This document shows, in pieces, positions 1 through 7,033 of a stretch of 16,243 bases of DNA (the stretch's first letter is position 1; each line of letters starts with the position of its first letter). The position numbers and the translations under genes were made by a program. The stretch spans positions 1 to 16,243 of the forward strand of contig JAGWRH010000104.1 of assembly GCA_028876695.1 (NCBI GenBank), given 5' to 3'. The notes under the pieces are model-generated. The model was not told where the DNA came from. It worked only from the letters and a program-made list of their open reading frames with translations, and searched no databases. Origin of the DNA: Acidobacteriota bacterium (GTDB lineage Bacteria; Acidobacteriota; Terriglobia; Acidiferrales; UBA7541).

Positions 1-1
1 C

Positions 2-1477
2 GCGCAGGACGTGATCCGCGCGGCCCCGCGGCTCACGCTCTCGCTCGGTTTCCGCGAGGGATTTTCCAGCGGATGGAACGAGGCGCACGGCCGGGCCGCA
101 AATTACATATTCGCGAACAACCTGATACAGACGAATCCGCGCGTCGGCACATCGATCTTTACCGTCAACCGTCAAAAGTCGTTGCCTCAGCCCCGCATAG
201 GGATCGCATGGGAACCGTTCGGCGACAAGACAGTGATCCGCGCCGGATTCGGGTTATACAACGACCTGCAGGATGCGCTCGGCTATCGTTTGGATCAAAA
301 CCCGCCGTTTAACCCAACCTACGCCGCGCGTCTTAGCGTTTCGCAGCTTCCCATCAATCCAGCCGGGCCGTATCCCGGTTCGCCGAAATTGCTTCCGGCC
401 GGTGTGCAGCCGGACATGAAAAGTCCGACCCTGATTTCCTACTCGATGACACTGCAGCGCGAGATCGCCCCCAACACCGCGATCAGCATCGGCTATGTGG
501 GTTCGCACGGCTATCATGAATTGCTTGGCTTGGACGACAACGAACCGGCGCCGGTAGTTTGCCCCGCCGCTCCCTGCCCTGCGAACTATCCCTCCAATTT
601 CCCCGCTCCCCTCGCCGGCTCGCCAGTTCCTGCCGGAAGCTACTACATACCTTTCGGTACGCCACTCGCTAACTCTGCCCTCGGGCCAGCCTGGGCTTGG
701 TTTTCGGCGGGCGACAGCTCCTACAATGCTCTGGAACTCGACTTTAACCACCGATTCACCGGCGGATTGGCGCTTCGCGGCGTTTATACTTGGTCAAAGG
801 CTCTCGACAACGGTGATTCGCTCAACGGTACCACGGCCGGTAATGCGCCGGGGCTCGTCTCCAACCCTTTCAATTTGCGCGCGGACTGGGGTCCAGCCAC
901 GTACGACGTCCGCAACGTCGGCGTGGTGGACGGAATCTATGAACTCCCTTTCGGTCGCGGTAAGCGCTTTTTACCCGGCCTCGGCGCGATGGCCAATGCA
1001 ATTGCTTCCGGTTGGACGATCAACTCCATTCTTACAATCCAGTCGGGATTCCCGTTCACCCCGGAGCTCAGCTACAATCCTTCTAACAACGGCGACACAA
1101 AGAACCCCGTTCGCCCCTTCCGCAACCCCAATTTTTCAGGCCCAGTTATTCTCGGCAGACCAACCGAGTGGTTTGATCCGCACGCGTTCTTGCCGCCGCC
1201 GCCGGGCAGCGGTTTCTATGGTGACATCGGCCGCGATTCGCAGACGGGCCCCGGCCTCGCGACCTGGGATTTTTCGCTGCTCAAGCAAATGCCCCTTCGC
1301 GATCGCATCGCGCTGCAATTCCGCGCGGAGTTTTTCAACATCTTGAATCGCGCGAATTTCAACACGCCCAATCTGATCGTGTTCACTCCTTCGGGAGTTT
1401 CGCCGACCGCGGGTGCCATCACCAGCACGTCCACAACGGCTCGCCAGGTGCAGTTCGCTCTGAAACTCCTGTGGTGA
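2..1477 (+). CDS. TonB-dependent receptor, Oar-like, C-terminal fragment
   Basis: This is the last 491 or so residues of an outer-membrane TonB-dependent receptor; the frame is open to the left edge, so the N-terminal carboxypeptidase-regulatory-like domain, plug and first barrel strands lie outside the window. A GTG at 11 is in frame but is an internal Val. The fragment has the alternating aromatic and polar residues of barrel strands. Phrases typical of acidobacterial Oar-like receptors are visible: PRLTLSLGFREGF near the start, the QSGFPFTPELSYNPSNNGD region, and a final strand ending FALKLLW before the stop, giving the terminal aromatic residue expected of an outer-membrane barrel. Full-length relatives usually have about 1000-1200 residues. 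Such proteins import large or chelated substrates using TonB energy; the ligand cannot be told from this fragment. Family call is firm, substrate unknown. Confidence 0.9.
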   Translation, partial: AQDVIRAAPRLTLSLGFREGFSSGWNEAHGRAANYIFANNLIQTNPRVGTSIFTVNRQKSLPQPRIGIAWEPFGDKTVIRAGFGLYNDLQDALGYRLDQNPPFNPTYAARLSVSQLPINPAGPYPGSPKLLPAGVQPDMKSPTLISYSMTLQREIAPNTAISIGYVGSHGYHELLGLDDNEPAPVVCPAAPCPANYPSNFPAPLAGSPVPAGSYYIPFGTPLANSALGPAWAWFSAGDSSYNALELDFNHRFTGGLALRGVYTWSKALDNGDSLNGTTAGNAPGLVSNPFNLRADWGPATYDVRNVGVVDGIYELPFGRGKRFLPGLGAMANAIASGWTINSILTIQSGFPFTPELSYNPSNNGDTKNPVRPFRNPNFSGPVILGRPTEWFDPHAFLPPPPGSGFYGDIGRDSQTGPGLATWDFSLLKQMPLRDRIALQFRAEFFNILNRANFNTPNLIVFTPSGVSPTAGAITSTSTTARQVQFALKLLW

Positions 1478-1629
1478 CCCGCGAGCTGAGGGACGCGTGA
1501 TCGACCAAAGTTGCCCCAAGTATGAATCTTCCCTCGCCGCGACCAATACGCTTGCGAACGATTGCCGATTAAAACGAGCCCCATTTCATATCTGACGCGC
1601 CTTTTTTAATCCCGCGTTATACTACAGCC

Positions 1630-1683
1630 ATGCGACATCTCGTCGATATCGGCAACCATGCCGAGAAGGAGGTGGTCCAGTGA
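1630..1683 (+). CDS. possible 17-residue leader peptide or small RNA with extended anti-SD match
   Basis: A 17-codon ORF encodes MRHLVDIGNHAEKEVVQ. It starts only 6 bases after a -10-like TATACT at 1618-1623, so if transcribed from there the message would be nearly leaderless. The final codons read AAGGAGGTGGTCCAG (1669-1683 region, ending at the TGA). This is complementary to the 3' end of 16S rRNA over about 14 bases with one G-U wobble, far longer than a normal Shine-Dalgarno site. No gene starts just downstream on this strand; instead a strong hairpin follows at 1710-1740. The unit could be a leader peptide, a small RNA that engages the 30S subunit, or chance. I do not recognise the peptide as a named family, and no -35 is convincing. 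Confidence 0.3.
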   Translation: MRHLVDIGNHAEKEVVQ

Positions 1684-1709
1684 GGTTCGGTTTACGTTGA
1701 TGCAGTAGA

Positions 1710-1747
1710 AGAGGCGCTTGTGCGAATGCCAAGCGCCTCTCTCCTTT
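1710..1747 (+). terminator. probable intrinsic terminator hairpin
   Basis: AGAGGCGCTTG (1710-1720) pairs perfectly over 11 bases with CAAGCGCCTCT (1730-1740), leaving a 9-base loop. The arm is followed by CTCCTTTT, a moderate U-tract, so termination in the plus direction is likely. It could end the receptor transcript, 230 bases after its stop, or the short unit at 1630-1683. In the minus direction no T-run follows the hairpin. Confidence 0.65.
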
Positions 1748-1786
1748 TACTCCTCCTCAGCTTTTTTGATTTCACCTGACGCGATT

Positions 1787-2638
1787 TTAGTTTTTAGGTG
1801 CAGTACTTGGCGGGCGGTTCTGGCCAACCCGTGGAACCACGTAGCCGGGTGGCACGTGCGTAAGCGTGTGGACGTAACGCAGCTTGCCATGCTCGACGCG
1901 GAAGAGATGCGTATCGGGTAGGCCCGTTACGCCAAACCTGCAAAATGCCACGACCGATCCTATAGTTTCATCGACGACGAAGCGCCGCGCCACAATATTG
2001 ACCCCTGCGGGCACGCCAACTTCGCAAGTATCGGTCGGCAGGCCTTTGCCAGTCCGGAGACCGCCTTCGGTGCGTTCGCATGGATATCCCCAGGGCACCA
2101 GGTCGGTCTTCTTTTCGAGGAACGCATCGAGATAGGCATTGGCCGCGGCCACAAGCGGATCGCGAGTATCCCGCTGATCCGGCGGAATCACGCCCCAATT
2201 CTCGTTGGGCGACCATTTCATGTAGTTATCCGCGTTGAAAAGCCAATCGCCTTTCTGGGTGACGAGCATTTCGATCTCGACGATTTTGTCGTGATTGATG
2301 CGGAGACGCGTGCCGAGCACATAGGGATGCGATGGGTCGGTGACGATGATTTCGGTGAACGTCTGGCAAGTGGCGGGGTCCACGAGCGTGCGGTGGAAGG
2401 CGATTTTCAGCGGCTTCTGAATGACGCCTGACTTGATATCGACCTCCTGCATGTTTTCGATGTACGCAAGCCCCTTGGCCAGCGGCAGACCGGACGTATC
2501 GCCCTTGCTCTGAGCCGTGAGATAGAGATTGGTTGCATACTGCAGGCCTTCGCGAGTGCAAGAGACCTGAGCCAAAACTGGCGCGGGCGCAAGCAGCACG
2601 GCCGCGAGCACGATCCATTGAGAAAAAGAACGACGCAT
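1787..2638 (-). CDS. secreted protein with two NTF2-like halves (DUF8021-like)
   Basis: This 283-residue protein is of unknown function. I chose the ATG at 2638 because GGGAGG sits 6 bases upstream and because it gives a clean Sec signal peptide: MRRS, a hydrophobic stretch at residues 9-22, and a predicted cut after VLA at residue 23. The mature part appears to be an internal duplication. Residues 82-123 (HRTLVD, then TRLRINHDKI) and residues 218-256 (RRFVVD, then THLFRVEHGKL) follow the same pattern, consistent with two NTF2/SnoaL-like cone folds. Cysteines at 187 and 205 flank an ERTEGGLRTG segment and may form a disulfide. The overall pattern resembles the DUF8021 proteins as I remember them, but I cannot confirm this. 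It lies 90 bases downstream of a metallo-hydrolase gene on the same strand and may be cotranscribed with it. No catalytic role can be assigned. Confidence 0.75.
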   Translation of the reverse strand: MRRSFSQWIVLAAVLLAPAPVLAQVSCTREGLQYATNLYLTAQSKGDTSGLPLAKGLAYIENMQEVDIKSGVIQKPLKIAFHRTLVDPATCQTFTEIIVTDPSHPYVLGTRLRINHDKIVEIEMLVTQKGDWLFNADNYMKWSPNENWGVIPPDQRDTRDPLVAAANAYLDAFLEKKTDLVPWGYPCERTEGGLRTGKGLPTDTCEVGVPAGVNIVARRFVVDETIGSVVAFCRFGVTGLPDTHLFRVEHGKLRYVHTLTHVPPGYVVPRVGQNRPPSTAPKN

Positions 2639-2728
2639 CGAATTCCTCCCTTTTTTCATTTGTCGCGCTCGTGCGAGCACGTGACACGTACAACTGACTT
2701 TGAAACGCGCCAGATTGGCGCTAAGCGT

Positions 2729-3574
2729 TTAGCCGCCGAGGAGCTCGGCAGGGACGCCGATTTCCTTGGCTCCGGCGGTACCGAAGCCGGGGCCACGGGT
2801 GAGCCAGAGCAGGATGGGCAGGCCGTAATCGGGATAGCGGCGCGTCATCTCCCTGGCGACGGCAGTGAAATGGATGCCAGGCTTGGCGACGGAACGGTAA
2901 TCGTCCAGCCATTTGATGGCTCCGGCGCAAATCTCCACTCCTCCGAATTTGCCGTGACCGGGGAAAACCGTGTCGATGGGGCCGATGCCGCGGGCCTGTT
3001 CGATCGCTGTGATCCAGGACGCGGGATTGTTGGTGTCGGACATGTAGAGATGATAGCGATTGAAAATTAGGTCGCCGGCAACGAGGGCGCGGGCGGATGG
3101 GAGATAAAAGGCGGTGGAATGGACCGTTTCGGCGATGGGTGAGTCGATGAAGAGCATTTCGTGCGCCTCCAGATAGGCGACTTTTCCGAAAAGCGGCCGC
3201 GGATAGACGATGCCGTCCTCGGGGAGGAGTGCGCCGAACATGTCGTGCCAGTGAACGCGCTTGGCGGGCCATTCGAGCATGCCGTCGATGACGCCCTGGC
3301 GGGCAAGGATGACGGCCTCGGGGAATGCTTCGGAGAAAGCGTTGATGCCGCCGTAGTGGTCGGGATGGGCGTGGGTGATGAAGATGGAGCGCAGGCGCTT
3401 GCCGCTGGATTTCACCAGATAGAGGAGTTTTTCGACGTCGGGCTTGACGAAGCCGCAGTCAATGAGCACGGCATCGGTGCGCGCGGAAATCAGCACGGCG
3501 TTGGGCGCGAGAAACTGCTCCTCGCCGGTGAACACATCGAAGCGCAATCCGCCGGATTCGATTGAAGAGATCAT
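2729..3574 (-). CDS. metallo-beta-lactamase-fold hydrolase
   Basis: This 281-residue protein has the full dinuclear metal site of the metallo-beta-lactamase superfamily: HAHPDH at residues 68-73, His152 (in ETVHST), Asp168 (in VAGDL) and His207 (in PGHGK). No signal peptide is seen, so it is probably cytoplasmic. The ATG at 3574 was chosen over an upstream in-frame start because GCGAGG lies just before it and the following residues begin the fold directly. Family members hydrolyse thioesters, lactones, phosphoesters or beta-lactams. The single long helical insertion after HAHPDHYGG is of the glyoxalase II/lactonase kind, but the substrate cannot be read from sequence. The gene is divergent from the selenoprotein gene, with a shared 256-base control region, and lies upstream of the secreted duplicated protein. 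Fold certain, reaction unknown. Confidence 0.88.
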   Translation of the reverse strand: MISSIESGGLRFDVFTGEEQFLAPNAVLISARTDAVLIDCGFVKPDVEKLLYLVKSSGKRLRSIFITHAHPDHYGGINAFSEAFPEAVILARQGVIDGMLEWPAKRVHWHDMFGALLPEDGIVYPRPLFGKVAYLEAHEMLFIDSPIAETVHSTAFYLPSARALVAGDLIFNRYHLYMSDTNNPASWITAIEQARGIGPIDTVFPGHGKFGGVEICAGAIKWLDDYRSVAKPGIHFTAVAREMTRRYPDYGLPILLWLTRGPGFGTAGAKEIGVPAELLGG

Positions 3575-3830
3575 ATGAGCCTCGCGAGAGTTTATAGCGG
3601 CGGATTCTATCACGCCGGCCGGCGCCGAGGGGGGGTGCGGCCGATTGGTGACAAGACAACAAAGTTGAGGCGCCGAGGCGCTGGACGGGTGTATATTCCG
3701 CCCTAGGGAGGCTGATCAGGTCTCCCGGCGCTCCGCGCTATTCGGGCGTTGGTTGGGCTGCGACGCAATCTCCTCTGAACCGCTGTCACGAGGCATTTTT
3801 CCACCAGAATTCTTGAAGGAGGCGAGGGCA

Positions 3831-5609
3831 ATGGATCGACGAAAAATGTTGGCGCTTTTGGGAGTCAGTCCGGCGCTAGTGGCCGGAACACCCGCATTGG
3901 CGACGCCGGCTGCGCGTCCGCTGGCGGGCGATTCGTACGAGGGCAGCGACGAGCGGATTACGGTGATGAATCCGGCGATCGCCAGCAAGGTGGCGGCGCG
4001 CGTGGCGCTGGCTCCGCGGCTGAAGGACATGAATAACAAGTTGATCTACATGCTCAACCTCGCGTGGGAGGGCCCCGACGCCGCGAATTACTTTTACGAC
4101 GCGATGACGGAGTGGCTGCAGCAGCACTACACGGGCGTGCGAACGAAGGTGAAGGTGACGGCCGAGGGGATGTTCGGCACCGATCCTTCGGTGCTGAAAG
4201 CGATCCGGGAGGATCACGCCGACGCGGTAATCGTCGGCGTGGCGGGTTGAAACGGCTGCTGCCAGGCCGTGAGCCGATGGGCAAAAACGATTGAGACCCA
4301 GGTTGGAATTCCCACCGTTTGCGTCGCCATGAACAATATCGTCCACTACGCACTGACGTACGTGCGCCAGTATGACACCGGCATGCCGCTTCGATTTGTC
4401 GCCGTGCCATTTCCATTTACCGGGCAACCGAAAGCCGTCGATGTGAGCTACGTGAGCGGCAAGGACATGCTCACCGAAGAGCCGATGATGCACGCTGTGG
4501 TTGCTGCGCTGACGAAGCCGCTGACGCCCGAGGAAAAAATTTCCGGAGCGCCGCCACAAGAATCGCTGGAGCCGCGGCTGCTTGGGCCGGATACCGAGGA
4601 TGCCTTGCGGGCGCTTTTTGATGAGCGCGGCTGGGCGGACTACAACTGGATCAACCTGCCGACCGAGAAAAAAGTGATGGCCATGCTGCGGGGCACGAGC
4701 CACAAGCCGGACGAAGTGATCAAGACGATCAACATCACCGGCGGGGCGCGGCCATTGACGGTAGAAAAAGTGGCGATCAGCGCGGTGATGGCGGGAGCTT
4801 CGCCGGAGCATTTCCCGGTGATTCTGGCGCTGGCGACGCAGGCGCCGTTCGGCAACTCGACCAGCTCGATGGCCAACATGGTGGTGATCAACGGGCCGAT
4901 CGCGAAAAAGCTGAATTTCAATAGTGGCACGAACGCGATGGGCCCGTACAACCGCTCGAACGCCGTGGTCGGACGCGCATTCACAATCCTTTCCAAGACG
5001 GCGGGCGATCTGCGCAACGGCATCAATGCGTGGGAAAGCCTGGGCAGCAATTTCCAGTACAACAACATTCTCTACGCGGAAAATGAAGACGCCCTGCCAG
5101 ACGGCTGGACTCCCCTGCATGTACAGATGGGGTTCAAGCCGGACGACAATGTTGTCACCGTCGGGACGGGTTGGACCAGCGTTTCGAGCGTCGGCGGCAG
5201 TCAGGAACTCTACCCGGTGCATTATCTGATGCGGGACTACATGAGGTCGCTTACGGCTTCAGGCTCGGCGGCGACGATCGTAGTGGATCCAACCGTGGCG
5301 GGGTTGCTGCAGACGGCGCACGGATTCAAGACGAAGGAGCAGTTAAGCGAATGGTTCTCGCAAAACGTGGAGACCAGGGCTGAAACGTACTGGGGAAATG
5401 GCGTGATCCAAAGCACGGTAGTGCCGCTGGCGCTGCAGGGATTGGAGCCATACGCCAGCTGGCGCAAGGCGCCCGGCGACACGTTGATTAAGCCATTCAC
5501 CAATTCGCGCGCGATTCACATAGTGGTGACGGGTGGAAAGATCCAGACCACCTGGTTCGTCACGGACTTCGGCATGCGCCGGGGCGTGAAGATCGACGAC
5601 TGGGCGTAG
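3831..5609 (+). CDS. UGSC-type selenoprotein, TGA at 4248-4250 read as selenocysteine
   Basis: Reading the single in-frame TGA as selenocysteine joins two adjacent open frames into one 592-residue protein. The start at 3831 has AAGGAGG about 10 bases upstream. The N-terminus MDRRKMLALLG followed by a hydrophobic Ala-rich stretch resembles a twin-arginine export signal ending near ALA at residue 24. Residues 35-190 look like the UGSC domain: a helical segment, the VIVGVAG strand, then U140-N-G-C143-C144, a UxxC redox motif where relatives have UGSC or CGSC, then ETQVGIPTV. Residues 260-592 form the larger conserved domain, with PEHFPVILA, NGPIAKKLNFNSGTNAMGP and TPLHVQMGFKPDD. There is no frameshift and no other stop. 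A SECIS-like hairpin follows the TGA. Known family: thiol/selenol oxidoreductase-like proteins, reaction not established. The alternative, a nonsense-mutated pseudogene, fits less well because 450 downstream codons are intact. Export by Tat is inferred. Confidence 0.82.
4248..4283 (+). promoter_or_regulatory. selenocysteine TGA with candidate bacterial SECIS hairpin
   Basis: After the TGA (4248-4250) the message can fold as TGCC (4260-4263) with GGCA (4280-4283), an internal loop A4264 / GATG (4276-4279), and GGC (4265-4267) with GCC (4273-4275). This leaves the five-base apical loop CGTGA at 4268-4272. The loop starts 18 bases after the TGA and has G at its second position, within the known bacterial SECIS rules (about 16-37 bases, G in the first two loop bases). 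It would bind SelB with GTP and Sec-tRNA. A competing 5-bp stem CGGCT (4253-4257) / AGCCG (4272-4276) exists. Folding was done by eye only. Confidence 0.6.
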
Positions 5610-5625
5610 AATATCAGTAGCGGCG

Positions 5626-5651
5626 AGGCACAGGGCGAACGCTCTGTGCCT
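5626..5651 (+). other. perfect 11-bp intercistronic hairpin
   Basis: AGGCACAGGGC (5626-5636) pairs with GCTCTGTGCCT (5641-5651), with one G-U pair and a GAAC tetraloop. It lies 17 bases after the selenoprotein stop and 30 bases before the rhodanese start. There is no U-tract, so it is more likely an mRNA-stabilising, processing or attenuating element than a classic terminator. Confidence 0.6.
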
Positions 5652-5681
5652 TGCGCAATAGCGAAGCGGAGCGGAGTCGTC

Positions 5682-6218
5682 ATGAAAACTCAACATCTTG
5701 CGGGTATTGCCCTCGGAACGCTGATGCTTTGGCCGACTACAACTTCGGCGAAGCCTCGTCCGAAAGCTTATCACCAGGCCTCCGCATCGAAATCGAATGG
5801 CGCGAAAGAGTCTGCCAACGACAAACTGCCATTCCCGGACGTACCGAGAATCACTGCGCAGGAAGTGGCACAACGGATCAAGGACAAGGTGGATGTGGTA
5901 CTCGTCGACACCGACGATTCCGTGACCTACGGCGCCGAGCACATCAAAGGCGCCGTGAACATTGCGTACGATCCGACTCAAGATGTGACCAATGAGGACC
6001 AGACGCTGCAGGCGCTCCCTGGAGACAAGCTAATCGTTTTCTACTGCAACTGCCCGCACGAGGAGGATAGCGCGCCAGTGGTGAAGGAGATGTGGCAGCT
6101 CGGTTACGCGCGCGACAAGGTGAAAGCTCTGGAAGGCGGGCTTTCGCGCTGGGAGCAACTCGGCTATCCGTTGGTCGGCACGGATTTGCCAAAGGGCACG
6201 CAAGAAAAAGGCGAATAA
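5682..6218 (+). CDS. exported rhodanese-like domain protein
   Basis: This 178-residue protein starts at the ATG at 5682, with GGAG 5 bases upstream. MKTQ plus a hydrophobic stretch ending TTTSA at about residue 22 is a Sec signal peptide, followed by a Lys/Ser-rich linker and one rhodanese domain from about residue 60 to 165. Family features are VDVVLVDTDDSVTYGAEHIKGAVNI, the active-site strand and loop FYCNCPHEEDSA, and EGGLSRWEQLGYP at the end. Two cysteines are present, Cys122 and Cys124. Cys124 keeps the usual spacing to Ser130, so it is the likelier persulfide-carrying residue. The loop is acidic (PHEED) where thiosulfate sulfurtransferases carry Arg, so thiosulfate may not be the substrate. 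It lies 72 bases after the selenoprotein and shares its terminator, so the two are probably cotranscribed. Confidence 0.88.
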   Translation: MKTQHLAGIALGTLMLWPTTTSAKPRPKAYHQASASKSNGAKESANDKLPFPDVPRITAQEVAQRIKDKVDVVLVDTDDSVTYGAEHIKGAVNIAYDPTQDVTNEDQTLQALPGDKLIVFYCNCPHEEDSAPVVKEMWQLGYARDKVKALEGGLSRWEQLGYPLVGTDLPKGTQEKGE

Positions 6219-6239
6219 GAGCTTTTGAAGTTCAACGAG

Positions 6240-6277
6240 AGCCGGGACGACCTACTCCAGGGTCGGCCCGGCTTTTT
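6240..6277 (+). terminator. strong Rho-independent terminator
   Basis: AGCCGGG (6240-6246) pairs with CCCGGCT (6267-6273) and, after one A-G mismatch, CGACC (6248-6252) pairs with GGTCG (6261-6265) around an 8-base loop. A run of five T (6273-6277) follows directly. It closes the selenoprotein-rhodanese unit and separates it from ppa. Confidence 0.92.
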
Positions 6278-6392
6278 GCTTTACCACCGCACATTCGCCT
6301 CGCATGAGGGCTGTCATCTTACGGTCATTCGTGCAAAATGAATGAAACCGTGACGGATACCCGGAGCAAACGTTGACGCGGGAGGAGAACCC

Positions 6393-6935
6393 GTGATCCA
6401 TCCATGGCACGATTTGAAGCCAGGCGACGGAATCCCGGAAGAGTTTTCCGCGGTGATCGAAATTCCGCTCGGATCAAACGTAAAGTACGAGCTCGACAAA
6501 TCAAGCGGGCTGATCAAGGTCGATCGGGTTCTGTACTCCGCCGTGTATTATCCGGCGAACTACGGGTTCATTCCGAGGACGCTGGCGGAAGATGGTGATC
6601 CCCTCGACGTGCTGGTACTTTGCCAAGAGCCTGCCGTTCCGCTTGCGATCATGCATGCCCGTGCCGTGGGATTGATGACAATGACCGACGCGGGAATCTT
6701 GGACCATAAGGTGATTGCAGTGGCGACCGGCGATCCCGAATTCAACGGTTACAAAGAGGCGCAGCAGATTCCAGCTCACTATTTGTTGATGCTCAGGCGT
6801 TTCTTTCAGGACTACAAGCAACTTGAACGCAAAGCCGTCGAGGTTGAAGAGATCAACCCGGCCGCTACCGCTTACCCGGTGATCCAGGCCGCGATCCAAC
6901 GCTACGAAAAGAAGTACGCTCCCGAACGACTGTGA
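6393..6935 (+). CDS. ppa: family I inorganic pyrophosphatase
   Basis: This soluble 180-residue enzyme hydrolyses diphosphate to two phosphates, pulling biosynthetic reactions forward in the cytoplasm. The length matches bacterial family I enzymes (about 175-180). All main active-site residues of the E. coli enzyme have counterparts: Lys31 and Glu33 (VKYE), Arg45, Tyr57 (YPANYGF), Asp67/Asp69/Asp72 in the signature EDGDPLDVLV, Asp99/Asp104/Lys106 (TDAGILDHK), and Tyr141/Lys142 (DYKQ). The GTG start at 6393 is supported by GGGAGGAG about 8 bases upstream. The gene stands alone between the terminator at 6240-6277 and a convergent cox operon. No clear promoter was found in the 115 bases before it. 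Confidence 0.97.
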   Translation: MIHPWHDLKPGDGIPEEFSAVIEIPLGSNVKYELDKSSGLIKVDRVLYSAVYYPANYGFIPRTLAEDGDPLDVLVLCQEPAVPLAIMHARAVGLMTMTDAGILDHKVIAVATGDPEFNGYKEAQQIPAHYLLMLRRFFQDYKQLERKAVEVEEINPAATAYPVIQAAIQRYEKKYAPERL

Positions 6936-7033
6936 CGGCGTATTAAGTCCAATCAGTTTGCCTGTCATTTCGCCGCCGGTACAAGACTCATGCCGAATTT
7001 ACACGTGACACCATCGGTGCGCCGAATCTCGGA

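Noticed and set aside
726..1346. 206-codon frame inside the TonB receptor
   Set aside because: It is an out-of-frame shadow rich in Arg, Ser and Pro, while the receptor frame is clearly coding.
3706..3726. GGGAG/CTCCC stem in the selenoprotein leader as a riboswitch or operator
   Set aside because: It is only 5 bp with an 11-base loop, no further conserved structure is seen, and a nearby TATATT (3692-3697) has no matching -35.
3876..5222. 448-codon open frame on the minus strand opposite the selenoprotein
   Set aside because: It is Arg/His-rich with no recognisable domain, and arises from codon bias of the plus-strand gene. The plus-strand protein has clear family motifs on both sides of the TGA.
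4269..5609. Separate 446-residue gene starting at the GTG at 4269
   Set aside because: It has no ribosome site, starts inside the redox motif helix, and is in phase with the upstream frame across one TGA. It is better explained as the second part of the selenoprotein.
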